Shown piece by piece: positions 8,226 to 17,074 of a stretch of DNA of 33,759 nucleotides. The stretch comes from Planctomycetaceae bacterium (GTDB lineage Bacteria > Planctomycetota > Planctomycetia > Pirellulales > Pirellulaceae): NCBI GenBank assembly GCA_021298315.1, contig JAJTFC010000028.1, forward strand, positions 1-33,759, read 5' to 3'. Under the pieces are notes generated by a model, which saw only the letters and a program-made list of their open reading frames with translations, was not told the origin of the DNA and made no database searches. Position numbers and translations under genes: made by a program. Each line of letters opens with the position of its first letter. The first letter of the stretch is position 1.

Positions 8226-9698
8226 ATGAAGATGTCAAGTTTTGTTGGTTGTATGGGTTTAGCTTGGGCGTTGATCGCAAACTTGGCACACGGTGCAGAG
8301 CCATCGATGGTCGACGTTCTGAGGTCATGTCCAAAAACCGCGAATGCAATCGTACAAGCGGATTTGGTTGCACTGCGTAAACTGACCCTTGGAACACCTC
8401 TCCACGAGGATCTACCGGGCAACGTTCTACGAGTTCGAATCGCTTCGGAACTCGATTTGAAGGCTTTGCAACCCGATTGGGAGATTGGGTACGCTGCTGT
8501 TGAAAAGATGGCAACCCCTGAGGCGTTGGCCCAACGAGAAGGTGGATACGTTGATTCTTTGCAAGGTCGCTCCATTGTCTGGACGCCTAACGAGATGTAT
8601 CTGGTTCCCCTATCGGACAACATCGTCTCGATCGTTCGCCCAGCAGATCGCAAGTTTGCTGGCCAATGGCTCAAGAAAGATCGAAGCAATGTCATCAGTA
8701 GCTACTTGCAACAAGCTGCCGTAAAACTCAATGATCGCAACGCCGTAAGCATCGCAGTGGATCTTGAAGATGTCCTATCGGTTGGAATCATCTCAGACCG
8801 AATCAAACTCGCCAAATCTTTACAAGGAAAAAATCTTGAAGCGATCGCTAAATCGATCGCTTCGATGCAAGGGTTCACCATCTCCGTTGCGGGTGATTCG
8901 CTACAAGCGACTGTTCTGATCGACTTCATGAGCGTTCCCTCGGAACTTTCGGCGGTAGCCAAAGCGTTTTTTGGCGAAGTCCTTTCGGCGCGTGGAATCC
9001 AACTTGATCAGTACGAGCAGTGGAATGTTGCGAGCATCAACGAGGGCAAGACGCTTCAGTTTACCGGTCCGATCGCTGCCGAGGCTCTTGATGATTTGCT
9101 TGGCATGTTCACCCTTCATCGGGCTAGTTCAGGTGTAGCGAAAGCGGACAAGCCGATTGAAGCTGCAACTTCGACTCCAAACGGAACCAGTCCGAGTGTT
9201 ATCGCGGACAATACCAGAGAGTACTTCAAGAAGGTCGTCAGCATCATTCATCGAGTCCGAGATTACTCGGCTAACAACACCGGCGAGAGAGCCCAGTGGA
9301 ACAGCAACATGGCCAACCGAATCGATGGAATACCGACTCTAGATGTCGATCCCCAGATGGTCATGTATGGGGCGGAGGTCGCCAAGTCCTTGCGAAGCAA
9401 TTCGATGTCGATGCAACTGGTCAATATCGCCCAGGGTGCAGCGGCAGTAGCCTCCGATGCGGGCACCGCTGGCTATTCAACGGCCACCGCAGGGGGCACA
9501 ATGGCTGGAATGGGGTATGGTTACGGCAATTACGGCGGATACGGGGGCGGCTTTGTCGACCCAAACTCCCCGATGAAATACTATCAGTTGGGCCAAGCCC
9601 AAGGAAACACGTCTTTTAAGGAATTGATAGCTCGGTTAGAACAGTCCATCGCAGACATGCGCCGTACCATGACCGAGAAATACAAGATCCAGTTCTAA
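8226..9698 (+). CDS. Secreted protein of unknown function with Gly/Tyr-rich patch
   Basis: The 490-residue product starts at ATG 8226, preceded by AAGGT. It opens with a Sec-type signal peptide (MKMSSFVGCMGLAWALIAN, cleavage likely after AHG). The mature part has no family I recognise. It looks like an alpha/beta body to about residue 310, a Thr/Ser/Pro-rich linker (about 315-332), then a helical region. A low-complexity stretch rich in Gly and Tyr (GYGYGNYGGYGGGF) lies near residues 437-450, before a helical C-terminus. An upstream in-frame ATG at 8184 would add 14 charged residues before the signal peptide and is less likely. It ends three bases before the tyrS ATG, so they may share a transcript. 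The layout suggests a planctomycete-specific exported protein. Confidence 0.75.
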   Translation: MKMSSFVGCMGLAWALIANLAHGAEPSMVDVLRSCPKTANAIVQADLVALRKLTLGTPLHEDLPGNVLRVRIASELDLKALQPDWEIGYAAVEKMATPEALAQREGGYVDSLQGRSIVWTPNEMYLVPLSDNIVSIVRPADRKFAGQWLKKDRSNVISSYLQQAAVKLNDRNAVSIAVDLEDVLSVGIISDRIKLAKSLQGKNLEAIAKSIASMQGFTISVAGDSLQATVLIDFMSVPSELSAVAKAFFGEVLSARGIQLDQYEQWNVASINEGKTLQFTGPIAAEALDDLLGMFTLHRASSGVAKADKPIEAATSTPNGTSPSVIADNTREYFKKVVSIIHRVRDYSANNTGERAQWNSNMANRIDGIPTLDVDPQMVMYGAEVAKSLRSNSMSMQLVNIAQGAAAVASDAGTAGYSTATAGGTMAGMGYGYGNYGGYGGGFVDPNSPMKYYQLGQAQGNTSFKELIARLEQSIADMRRTMTEKYKIQF

Positions 9699-9701
9699 GC
9701 T

Positions 9702-10973
9702 ATGCAGCCGATCCTCCAAGAACTCCAGTGGCGAGGCCTAATTCATCAATCCACCGAACCGAAGGAGCTAGCTCAACAGCTTGAGAAACCAACGGTTGTC
9801 TATGCAGGGTTCGATCCTACTGCGGATTCCTTGCACGTCGGGTCGCTGCTGCCCTTGATGATGCTGCGTCGGTTTCAGCAAGCTGGACACCGACCGGTGG
9901 CTCTCGTGGGAGGAGCAACCGGCATGATCGGGGATCCGAGCGGAAAGACGGACGAAAGACAACTGCTTTCGAAAGAGACGCTACAAGCGAACGTTGACGG
10001 GATCCGAAGGCAACTCGGGCATTTCTTAGATTTCACAGGCCCCAGTGCCGCCATACTTGTCAACAACTTTGATTGGATGCACGGTTTCTCGTTCCTGGAT
10101 TTTCTGAGGGACGTTGGCAAGAATTTTCCGATCAATGTGATGCTTACCAAGGATTCTGTGAAAAGTCGCTTGGAGCGAACTGACAGCGGACTGAGCTACA
10201 CGGAGTTTAGCTACATGCTCTTGCAAGCCTACGACTTTGTCTATCTTGCAAAACACCACGACTGCTTGCTTCAGATTGGAGGAAGCGATCAATGGGGGAA
10301 TATCACTGCCGGAATCGATCTTGGGCGACGGATGCTCAGCCGAAGCCTCCATGGTCTTACTTGCCCACTTTTGACCACTAGCGATGGTAAGAAAATGGGT
10401 AAGACCGAAAAGGGTGCGGTTTGGCTCGCTGGCGAGCGAACGAGCCCTTTCGAGTTCTACCAGTACTTCATCAACGTCGCCGATGCGGATGTCTTAATGA
10501 CACTCCGTTTTCTGTCGGATGTTTCTGAGGAGGAGTATCGAGATTTGGAAGTTCAGATCAAAGACAAACCTCAAGAACGTGCGGCACAGACTCGATTAGC
10601 CGAGTCGCTCACAAGGTTGGTTCACGGTCAGAGCAAACTCGATGCGGTTCAGCATGCAACCAAACTCTTGTTTGGAGCCGACATTACGCAACTGACCCAA
10701 GACCAACTCAATACGATTTTCGAGGATGTTCCCAGTCAGGAAATGCCACGCAGTCGACTGGCAGACGGACTTGGAATCATCGATGCCCTTTGTACCGCAG
10801 GGTTGGCCAACAGCAAAAGCGAAGCTCGCCGTACGGTGACAGAAGGTGCTGCTTACCTGAATAATCAAAAGGTAACAGCCTTCGACCGAATTCTTACCGA
10901 ATCGGATTTAGCAGGAAAATACTTGATCTTGCGAGCCGGCAAGAAGCGTTACGGACTCTTGAGATTCGTGTGA
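9702..10973 (+). CDS. tyrS: Tyrosyl-tRNA synthetase
   Basis: This 423-residue class I aminoacyl-tRNA synthetase charges tRNA-Tyr with tyrosine in the cytoplasm. The HIGH-like motif is HVGS at residues 45-48, and the KMSKS loop is KMGKT at 231-235 followed by EKGAVWL, which is the common bacterial TyrS form. Tyrosine-binding signatures include YAGFDPTADSLHVGS and QIGGSDQWGNITAG. The C-terminus is an S4 RNA-binding domain with SEARRTVTEGAAYLNNQKV. Length is normal for the short bacterial type. It begins three bases after the preceding secreted protein and ends one base before the glycosyltransferase ATG, so the three could form one operon although their jobs are unrelated. Confidence 0.98.
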   Translation: MQPILQELQWRGLIHQSTEPKELAQQLEKPTVVYAGFDPTADSLHVGSLLPLMMLRRFQQAGHRPVALVGGATGMIGDPSGKTDERQLLSKETLQANVDGIRRQLGHFLDFTGPSAAILVNNFDWMHGFSFLDFLRDVGKNFPINVMLTKDSVKSRLERTDSGLSYTEFSYMLLQAYDFVYLAKHHDCLLQIGGSDQWGNITAGIDLGRRMLSRSLHGLTCPLLTTSDGKKMGKTEKGAVWLAGERTSPFEFYQYFINVADADVLMTLRFLSDVSEEEYRDLEVQIKDKPQERAAQTRLAESLTRLVHGQSKLDAVQHATKLLFGADITQLTQDQLNTIFEDVPSQEMPRSRLADGLGIIDALCTAGLANSKSEARRTVTEGAAYLNNQKVTAFDRILTESDLAGKYLILRAGKKRYGLLRFV

Positions 10974-10974
10974 C

Positions 10975-12132
10975 ATGCGGATCGTCCACATCATTACCAG
11001 GATGATCGTCGGTGGTGCTCAAGAGAACACACGCTTTAACTGTTTGGATCTAGTGCGGGATTATGGCGACGACGTGACGCTTATCACAGGGCCTAGCCTC
11101 GGGGCCGAAGGCTCTCTTTTGGATAAATATCAGGACCCTGATCTGAAAACAATCCTTGTTCCCGAATTGATCCGATCTATCCGGCCATGGACGGATTTCC
11201 GAGCCGCAGGGATACTCCAAAAACATTTGACTCAATTGCGGCCCGATGTCGTACATACCCACAGTGCAAAAGCCGGAATCCTAGGCCGGAGTGTCGCTTG
11301 GAAATTGAAAATCCCTTGCGTCGTTCACACCGTGCATGGAGCCCCATTTCATCCCTATCAGGCTTGGCCAGTTCGGAAGTTCTATCAGATATGCGAGAGA
11401 TGGGCTGCTCGACGCTGCCATCGGTTGATATCTGTCGCCGATGCGATGACCGATCTGCTCGTGGAGGCCAAGATTGCCGAGCGATCCAAATTTGTCACCA
11501 TCTACAGTGGGATGGACATTGAGCCATTCCTGAATGCAGACCAAAACCGACTGCAGCTCCGAAAAGATTTGGGAATCCAGCCAGAGGACATCGTTGTCGG
11601 TAAAATTGCAAGGCTGTTTCATCTCAAGGGGCATCAATACCTGCTGGCATGCGCCCAGAGAGTTGTTCAAGCCGATCCACGCATTCGATTTCTGCTCGTT
11701 GGGGATGGTATCCTTCGAGAGTCTCTTGAAAAAGAAATCGCATCGATGGGATTGCAAAACCACTTTATCTTCACCGGCTTGGTTCCGCCACATGAAATCC
11801 CTGATCTAATCGGTGCGATGGATATGCTCATGCATGTTTCGCTGCGAGAAGGTCTTGCCAGAGCCTTGCCCCAAGCGATGCTTGCTGGAAAGCCGGTAAT
11901 CAGTTACGACATCGACGGAGCAAAAGAAGTTGTCATCGAGGATCAGACTGGTATTTTGTTGCCTCCAAAATCGATCCAGCCACTGGGAGATGCCATTTTG
12001 AAGTTGGCCAACGATGCTGATTTGCGGACCCGTCTAGGTCTCCAAGGTCGATTGCTGTGCCAAGAGAGATTCGGGCATCAATCGATGACCAAGCAAATCC
12101 GTAGGCTGTACGAGCAGATCCTTTCGGGGTAG
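10975..12132 (+). CDS. GT4-type glycosyltransferase
   Basis: The 385-residue protein has the two-Rossmann (GT-B) layout of family GT4. The N-terminal half opens with MRIVHIITRMIVGGAQENTR and includes VHTHSAKAGILGR and VHTVHGAPFHPYQ. The C-terminal half has VGKIARLFHLKGHQYLL, FLLVGDG, IFTGLVPPHEIPDLI and SLREGLARALPQAMLAGKPV, where the E-x-x-x-x-x-x-x-E-like donor-binding region reads EGLARALPQA. Such enzymes transfer a sugar from a nucleotide donor during polysaccharide, lipid or surface glycan synthesis. The acceptor cannot be told from the sequence. It starts one base after tyrS ends and lacks its own ribosome site, suggesting coupling to tyrS. No other glycan genes are nearby. Confidence 0.92.
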   Translation: MRIVHIITRMIVGGAQENTRFNCLDLVRDYGDDVTLITGPSLGAEGSLLDKYQDPDLKTILVPELIRSIRPWTDFRAAGILQKHLTQLRPDVVHTHSAKAGILGRSVAWKLKIPCVVHTVHGAPFHPYQAWPVRKFYQICERWAARRCHRLISVADAMTDLLVEAKIAERSKFVTIYSGMDIEPFLNADQNRLQLRKDLGIQPEDIVVGKIARLFHLKGHQYLLACAQRVVQADPRIRFLLVGDGILRESLEKEIASMGLQNHFIFTGLVPPHEIPDLIGAMDMLMHVSLREGLARALPQAMLAGKPVISYDIDGAKEVVIEDQTGILLPPKSIQPLGDAILKLANDADLRTRLGLQGRLLCQERFGHQSMTKQIRRLYEQILSG

Positions 12133-12215
12133 TTTTTCGGCTGCGGAGTGCCATTCTCCCCTCGTAGAATCCGACACTTTTGTGGATAATTCCCCGGTCG
12201 ACTGTACACCGCTAA

Positions 12216-12249
12216 CGGGCTTCTGAGCCCGAAATAACCGCCTTTTTTT
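12216..12249 (+). terminator. Weak candidate terminator or leader hairpin upstream of purM
   Basis: CGGGCT-TCTG-AGCCCG at 12216-12231 forms a perfect six-base-pair GC-rich stem. A run of seven T follows only at 12243-12249, eleven bases further on, which is farther than usual for intrinsic termination. It could end the tyrS-glycosyltransferase transcript or be a structured purM leader. No other signal is seen in 12133-12281. Confidence 0.3.
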
Positions 12250-12281
12250 GACGCTGAATTTAAAAAACCTTTCGCATACGC

Positions 12282-13343
12282 ATGGCAATCACATACAAAG
12301 ACAGCGGAGTTGACCTCGAAGTTTACGAAGAATCGATGCAACGCTTACCCAAGCTCATGCATCGAACGTTCACTCCCCGGGTGCTCAGGAACGACGGCGG
12401 ATTCGCCGGTCTGTTTTCGCTTGATTTTTCACAGAAACTTTTCGCTCGAAACTATAAGCAGCCAATTTTAGTCTCTGGCACCGATGGAGTCGGAACGAAG
12501 CTCAAGGTTGCCATCGCCGCCAAAAAACACTCGACGATTGGGATCGATTTGGTGGCCATGTGTGTCAATGATGTGCTTTGCACAGGTGCCGAACCGCTGT
12601 TTTTCCTAGACTACGTGGCGATGGCCAAAGATGATCCGACGCTCCTCGAACAACTCGTCCAAGGAATCTCGGATGGTTGCATCGATGCCGAATGTAGCTT
12701 GATCGGCGGTGAAACAGCGATCATGCCCGACCATTACAAACTAGGTGATTACGAACTGGCGGGCTTTTGCGTCGGGGTCGTTGACAAGCAAAACATTATT
12801 TCTGGAAAATCGATCCAACCTGGCGATGTGATCCTAGGCGTGAATTCTTCGGGAATCCACAGCAATGGGTATAGCCTTGCACGCAAAGCGATCTTCGACG
12901 TTGGCAAGTACAAGCTCGACAGTTATGTCCCTGATCTTCAATCGACCGTTGCAGATGCTTTACTTGAACCGACGCTCCTTTATAGTCGTCTAACGCGAAG
13001 TGTGCTTAGCCACTACAAGGTCAAGAACGTCGTGCATGGGCTGGCGCACATCACCGGAGGTGGACTGCTTGAAAACACCGAAAGGATCCTTCCAAATAAC
13101 ATCGATTTGGTCTTCGAGCGTGGTTCTTGGCCAATCCTACCTGTCTTCCAATGGATCCAAAAGCTGGGCTCCATCGCTGATTCGGAGATGGAACACGTCT
13201 TCAATATGGGAGTTGGCTTCGTGCTGATTGTACGACCTTACTTTGCAACCAGCATCCAGAATATGGTTAAGCAACTTGGGTATGAATGCTGGCCCATCGG
13301 CCAAGCGTCCGAGGGGAATGGTAAGAGTCGGTTTTCCAAGTGA
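12282..13343 (+). CDS. purM: Phosphoribosylformylglycinamidine cyclo-ligase (AIR synthetase)
   Basis: This 353-residue enzyme closes the imidazole ring, turning FGAM and ATP into AIR in the fifth step of purine synthesis. Signatures are ITYKDSGVDLEVYEE at the N-terminus, the ATP-binding region SGTDGVGTKLKVA, GIDLVAMCVNDVLCTGAEPL, SLIGGETAIMPDHY and NSSGIHSNGYSLAR, then HGLAHITGGGLLEN in the C-terminal domain. Length is normal for the family. ATG at 12282 is the first start and fits the family N-terminus; no strong ribosome site is visible. purN follows after 28 bases, so the two form a purine operon, a pairing seen in many bacteria. Confidence 0.98.
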   Translation: MAITYKDSGVDLEVYEESMQRLPKLMHRTFTPRVLRNDGGFAGLFSLDFSQKLFARNYKQPILVSGTDGVGTKLKVAIAAKKHSTIGIDLVAMCVNDVLCTGAEPLFFLDYVAMAKDDPTLLEQLVQGISDGCIDAECSLIGGETAIMPDHYKLGDYELAGFCVGVVDKQNIISGKSIQPGDVILGVNSSGIHSNGYSLARKAIFDVGKYKLDSYVPDLQSTVADALLEPTLLYSRLTRSVLSHYKVKNVVHGLAHITGGGLLENTERILPNNIDLVFERGSWPILPVFQWIQKLGSIADSEMEHVFNMGVGFVLIVRPYFATSIQNMVKQLGYECWPIGQASEGNGKSRFSK

Positions 13344-13371
13344 GTTTCCCGGAGATTGGAGTCGACACCCA

Positions 13372-13962
13372 ATGAGCAGCGACCTTTTACCGATCGCGGT
13401 ATTGATTTCCGGTGGTGGAACTACGCTCAAGAACCTTATCGATCGCAAATCCCGAAACACCCTGCCTGTCGAATTCAAACTAGTGGTATCTTCGAATTCA
13501 AAAGCAAAGGGGCTTGAGTATGCCCAAGAGTCCTCGATTCCCACGCGGGTGATACGCAAGAAGGATTTTTTAGATGGCCAAGCGCACTCGAATGCGATGT
13601 TTGAAGCGATTCGTGATTCGGGGGCTAAGCTGGTTGTCATGGGCGGATATCTCGAGCATTTGCTCATCCCCAGGGACTTTGAGAACCGGGTCATCAACAT
13701 CCATCCGTCTCTGATCCCAGCATTTTGTGGTCAAGGGATGTTTGGTCTACATGTCCATCAAGCCGCATTGGATTTTGGTGTGAAGGTGTCCGGTTGTACG
13801 GTACATTTTGTCGATAACCAATACGATCACGGACCGATCCTATTGCAACGAACTTGTGAAGTTCTCGATGGCGACACGTCAGAATCGCTCCAGCGCCGCG
13901 TGTTTGAACTCGAGCGCGAAGCCTTGCCCGAAGCGATCGCAAAACTAGCTCGCAAGCTCTAG
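13372..13962 (+). CDS. purN: Phosphoribosylglycinamide formyltransferase
   Basis: This 196-residue enzyme transfers a formyl group from 10-formyl-tetrahydrofolate to GAR in purine synthesis. The phosphate-binding loop is LISGGGTTLKNL (residues 11-22). The catalytic triad appears as N109 and H111 in INIHPSLIP and D152 in YDHGPIL. ATG at 13372 is used, with GGAG at 13358-13361 ten bases before it; the same frame is open further upstream inside the end of purM, but that extension does not match the family. The family motif is usually HPSLLP and a KxxG loop follows; here it reads HPSLIPAFCGQGMFG. It is co-transcribed with purM. A weak hairpin with a five-T run at 14011-14015 follows the stop. Confidence 0.95.
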   Translation: MSSDLLPIAVLISGGGTTLKNLIDRKSRNTLPVEFKLVVSSNSKAKGLEYAQESSIPTRVIRKKDFLDGQAHSNAMFEAIRDSGAKLVVMGGYLEHLLIPRDFENRVINIHPSLIPAFCGQGMFGLHVHQAALDFGVKVSGCTVHFVDNQYDHGPILLQRTCEVLDGDTSESLQRRVFELEREALPEAIAKLARKL

Positions 13963-14174
13963 AGGGTGGTTCGGTGATCGACGACCGCTTTGCGGATCGA
14001 AAGCCCCCCCTTTTTCGGTCAAGAGAATCTTGGAAATCTGTCCAGGCAGCTTATTTTTTCAGTTTGCTGGGGTTCCAGGGGCCTAATTGATCTAGCTTGG
14101 ATTAAAATCACGCTGGTGTCGACCTTATCGGAATCCTCCACCGTTTTTCATGCCTGTTTCGAACACTTAGCACC

Positions 14175-15224
14175 ATGCCTCCAGCACTTCTAGCCCTTTT
14201 TGGAACCTTGTTCGTTGTCGGCGCGATCATCGCCTTGGTTTTCTTGGCGGTCCTTTCAAGGTACTTTTGGCTGTGGATTCAGTCGATCATGACCGGTGCG
14301 AACGTTCGCCTAAGTGATCTCATCGGGATGATGTTCCGGCGCGTTGATGCTCGAACGATCGTACGCAGCAAGATCATGGCTGTGGCAGCGGGGATCGACG
14401 ATCCCGATCTGACGACCAAGGCTCTCGAAGCGCACTATCTGTCGCGAGGTAATGTTCCCCAGGTGATCCGAGCGTTGATTGCGGCCCGCAAGAGCCGCCA
14501 AATCAACTTGTCGTTCCAGAAGGCTGCTGCGATCGATCTTGCAGGTCGTGATGTGCTCGACGCAGTTCAAACGAGCGTCTACCCTAAAGTGATCGATTGC
14601 CCTCCCCGAAATAGCGCTAATCCATTCCTCGACGCAATCGCTAAGGATGGGATTCAGCTCAAAGTCAAAGCACGCGTGACGGTACGGGCCAATCTAGCTC
14701 AGCTTATCGGTGGTGCTACCGAAGAGACGATCATCGCACGCGTTGGACAAGGCATCGTATCTGCGATCGGGTCTGCGGAAAGCCACAAAGTGGTGCTGGA
14801 AAATCCCGATGTGATCTCCAAAGCGGTGCTTGCAAGTCGACTCGATGATCAGACGGCGTTTGAAATCGTGTCGATCGATATTGCCGATATCGATGTCGGC
14901 GAAAATATCGGAGCTAGACTCCAAGCGGATCGTGCGGAAGCCGACACTCGGGTCGCTCGGGCTCGGGCTGAGAGTCGTCGTGCTGAGGCCGTTGCGATGG
15001 AACAAGAGATGTTTGCCAAGATCGAGGAAAGCCGCGCGGCGGTCGTCGCCTCGGAGGCCAGCGTCCCGGTGGCTATCGCCGATGCACTCAAGGGAGGCCA
15101 AATTAACGTGATGGATTACTACAAGCTCAAGAACATCACTGCAGACACCGAAATGCGTCAAAGCATCGCTGGTACAAGCACCACAGGGCCATCGAGCACC
15201 GGTCAAGCGCGACCTGCGAACTGA
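14175..15224 (+). CDS. floA: Flotillin-like protein FloA
   Basis: This 349-residue protein matches the FloA (UPF0365) family. An N-terminal hydrophobic hairpin (about residues 5-35) anchors it to the inner face of the membrane. It is followed by the SPFH core ([21 protein letters not shown], then [20 protein letters not shown]) and [20 protein letters not shown]. The C-terminal coiled region has alternating Arg/Glu/Ala ([19 protein letters not shown]) and the end carries [16 protein letters not shown]. FloA proteins form membrane microdomain assemblies that organise signalling and transport proteins. In Bacillus, floA lies beside an nfeD-type gene; none is present here. The next gene, 36 bases downstream, is an unknown proline-rich protein. 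The 212-base gap before it holds no clear promoter. Confidence 0.96.
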   Translation: MPPALLALFGTLFVVGAIIALVFLAVLSRYFWLWIQSIMTGANVRLSDLIGMMFRRVDARTIVRSKIMAVAAGIDDPDLTTKALEAHYLSRGNVPQVIRALIAARKSRQINLSFQKAAAIDLAGRDVLDAVQTSVYPKVIDCPPRNSANPFLDAIAKDGIQLKVKARVTVRANLAQLIGGATEETIIARVGQGIVSAIGSAESHKVVLENPDVISKAVLASRLDDQTAFEIVSIDIADIDVGENIGARLQADRAEADTRVARARAESRRAEAVAMEQEMFAKIEESRAAVVASEASVPVAIADALKGGQINVMDYYKLKNITADTEMRQSIAGTSTTGPSSTGQARPAN

Positions 15225-15260
15225 TTTTATCACTAGGTTCCTCAATCGGATCGAAACACC

Positions 15261-15761
15261 ATGGCCGATGAACTCGATGAGTTTCTCAAGCAAGCGGCAC
15301 AGCGACGCATGCAGCGGCAAGAGCAAAAGCAGCCTAAAAAACCCACTGCTCCAAGACCTCCCGGTGCTCCCAAACCTCCCTCTGCGCCCTCTAGGGATCT
15401 GTCTCAATCAAGGCCGGCTGTGTTTGAAGATAACACGCCAGTTGCAGAGCGTTCACTCGAGCCATCGATTTCAGGACGGCATGTCACGACTCAGATCGAT
15501 CAAGCCGACGAAGGGATCGATGATTATGTTCGTTCGACCATAGGTATCGCTTCTAGTCTCGGGGAGCTTAAAAACAGAACGCAAAACAAAAAGCCTGGAA
15601 CGACGGCCAAGTCGGTAAACCAATCTGAAGAGCGTCCTACGATCCTGCAGCGGCCGAATGATATCGTCGGTTCCTCGGAAATGATCCGACAACTACGGGA
15701 TCCCAAAACGCTTCGCATGGCTATTTTAGCGCACGAGATATTGCGTCGACCTTACCAGTGA
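15261..15761 (+). CDS. Proline/lysine-rich protein of unknown function downstream of floA
   Basis: The 166-residue protein has a charged helical N-terminus ([20 protein letters not shown]), then a Pro/Lys-rich disordered stretch (about residues 23-50) and a second low-complexity region. The C-terminus is more ordered ([20 protein letters not shown], about 145-164). I recognise no domain and no signal peptide or membrane segment. Its position 36 bases after floA and seven bases before the first possible start of hisI suggests one transcript and perhaps a link with the flotillin. The compact C-terminal helix looks like a docking or interaction motif at the end of a flexible arm; that reading is inference. 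Confidence 0.7.
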   Translation: MADELDEFLKQAAQRRMQRQEQKQPKKPTAPRPPGAPKPPSAPSRDLSQSRPAVFEDNTPVAERSLEPSISGRHVTTQIDQADEGIDDYVRSTIGIASSLGELKNRTQNKKPGTTAKSVNQSEERPTILQRPNDIVGSSEMIRQLRDPKTLRMAILAHEILRRPYQ

Positions 15762-15783
15762 TCTCTCCTTGAACTTTGAATTC

Positions 15784-16206
15784 ATGACCGATCCATCTGA
15801 TTTGATTCAAAGCCCGGATTTCTCACGAGGGACCGACGGGCTTTTGCCAACGATCGCCCAAGATGCTAACTCCGGCAGTGTCCTCATGATGGCTTGGATG
15901 AATCAACAAGCTTTCGAGGAAACGCTTTCATCGGGGTTTGCAACCTACTACAGTCGGTCTCGCAAGCGACTTTGGCGCAAAGGCGAAGAGAGTGGCCATC
16001 GCCAAAGAGTTGTCGAAGTCCGCATCGATTGCGATGCTGATTGCATTCTCCTGCTGGTCGATCAAGTCGGTGCTGCTTGCCACGAGGGTTACGCCAGTTG
16101 CTTTTTTAGAAAAGCCACGACGCAAGGTTTCGTTAGCGATAAAGTTCGCTTGATCGATCCCGTTTCGGTGTACAGCCCGAAAGACGCTTCCAAGGCTACT
16201 GAGTAA
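15784..16206 (+). CDS. hisI: Phosphoribosyl-AMP cyclohydrolase
   Basis: This 140-residue enzyme opens the adenine ring of PR-AMP in the third step of histidine synthesis. Signatures are [19 protein letters not shown] and [18 protein letters not shown], then [13 protein letters not shown] with the Mg-binding aspartates and a Zn-binding cysteine, and the second cysteine segment [11 protein letters not shown]. It is the stand-alone cyclohydrolase, not the HisIE fusion; no pyrophosphohydrolase domain follows. ATG at 15784 is chosen. The in-frame TTG at 15769 would add five residues and has no better ribosome site. No other his gene is in the window, so the pathway is dispersed. mutM begins 21 bases after its stop. 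Confidence 0.97.
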   Translation: MTDPSDLIQSPDFSRGTDGLLPTIAQDANSGSVLMMAWMNQQAFEETLSSGFATYYSRSRKRLWRKGEESGHRQRVVEVRIDCDADCILLLVDQVGAACHEGYASCFFRKATTQGFVSDKVRLIDPVSVYSPKDASKATE

Positions 16207-16227
16207 AGCGAACCCCGAAAGGCTCTT

Positions 16228-17067
16228 ATGCCTGAATTGCCCGAAGTTGAAACGATGCGGCGAGGCTTGTTTCCGGCGATCGGGGGGCGGATCTGGAGGG
16301 TCGAGTTTCCCGAGAATCGCTACCGTCCAATTGCGATGAGTCCCAAAGCTGACCAGTGGGAGCCTCGAATCTGTGGCAAGAGCGTTGTGGGTATCGATCG
16401 AATCGCAAAGCGAGTCTTAGTTCGACTCAGCAATGAGGATCGAATCGTAATGCAACCAAAAATGGCTGGTTTAACCCTCATTGCCGACCCGCCATCAATC
16501 GAGCACGTCAGGCTAATCATCCACTTGGAAAACTCCGCCTGCGACCGGATCATCTACTGGGATCGTCGAGGTTTGGGCACGGCCCATATCTGGTCAGCCC
16601 AGCAATGCGCGATCCATCTTGGGCCAGAGGTATTGGGCCCCGATGCGCTTGAAGTCACACCGGAGGACTTTCACCGTCGGTTCGCCAAACTTAGCCGACC
16701 GGTCAAACCAGCTTTGCTAGATCAGCGTTTAGTCGCTGGAGTAGGCAATCTCTACGCCTCCGAGATACTTCATCGCGTAGGGATCGATCCAAGGACGCTT
16801 TGCTCAAGGATCAGCAAGTCCAAATGGCAATCCATCCACCAACTTATGCAAAGCGTTTTGCTAGAGGCGATCGAAAATGAAGGGTCGACGCTAAGCGATG
16901 GAACCTATCGCAATGCGATCAATGGCGAAGGTGGTTTTCAACACTTTCACTTAGTTTACGCAAGGGATGGCCAAACGTGTCGCACTTGCAACTCAGGAAC
17001 GGTCCAAAGAATTGTTCAAGCACAGCGCAGTACGTTCTATTGCCCGAAGTGCCAACGTCGCAAATAG
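16228..17067 (+). CDS. mutM: Formamidopyrimidine-DNA glycosylase
   Basis: This 279-residue bifunctional glycosylase/AP lyase removes 8-oxoguanine and formamidopyrimidines from DNA. It begins with MPELPEVETMRRGLFPAIGG, carrying the catalytic proline and glutamate next to the initiator Met. It has IDRIAKRVLVRL with the conserved lysine, LLDQRLVAGVGNLYASEIL for the helix-two-turns-helix, and a C-terminal zinc finger CRTCNSGTV...FYCPKCQRRK with four cysteines. All expected elements are present and length is normal. It follows hisI by 21 bases and ends seven bases from the convergent lipoprotein gene. Confidence 0.97.
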   Translation: MPELPEVETMRRGLFPAIGGRIWRVEFPENRYRPIAMSPKADQWEPRICGKSVVGIDRIAKRVLVRLSNEDRIVMQPKMAGLTLIADPPSIEHVRLIIHLENSACDRIIYWDRRGLGTAHIWSAQQCAIHLGPEVLGPDALEVTPEDFHRRFAKLSRPVKPALLDQRLVAGVGNLYASEILHRVGIDPRTLCSRISKSKWQSIHQLMQSVLLEAIENEGSTLSDGTYRNAINGEGGFQHFHLVYARDGQTCRTCNSGTVQRIVQAQRSTFYCPKCQRRK

Positions 17068-17074
17068 CACAAGC

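Noticed and set aside
14694..15407. Minus-strand open frame of 237 residues
   Set aside because: It is antisense to floA and the following gene, which are well supported; the product is Arg/Leu-rich with no family features.
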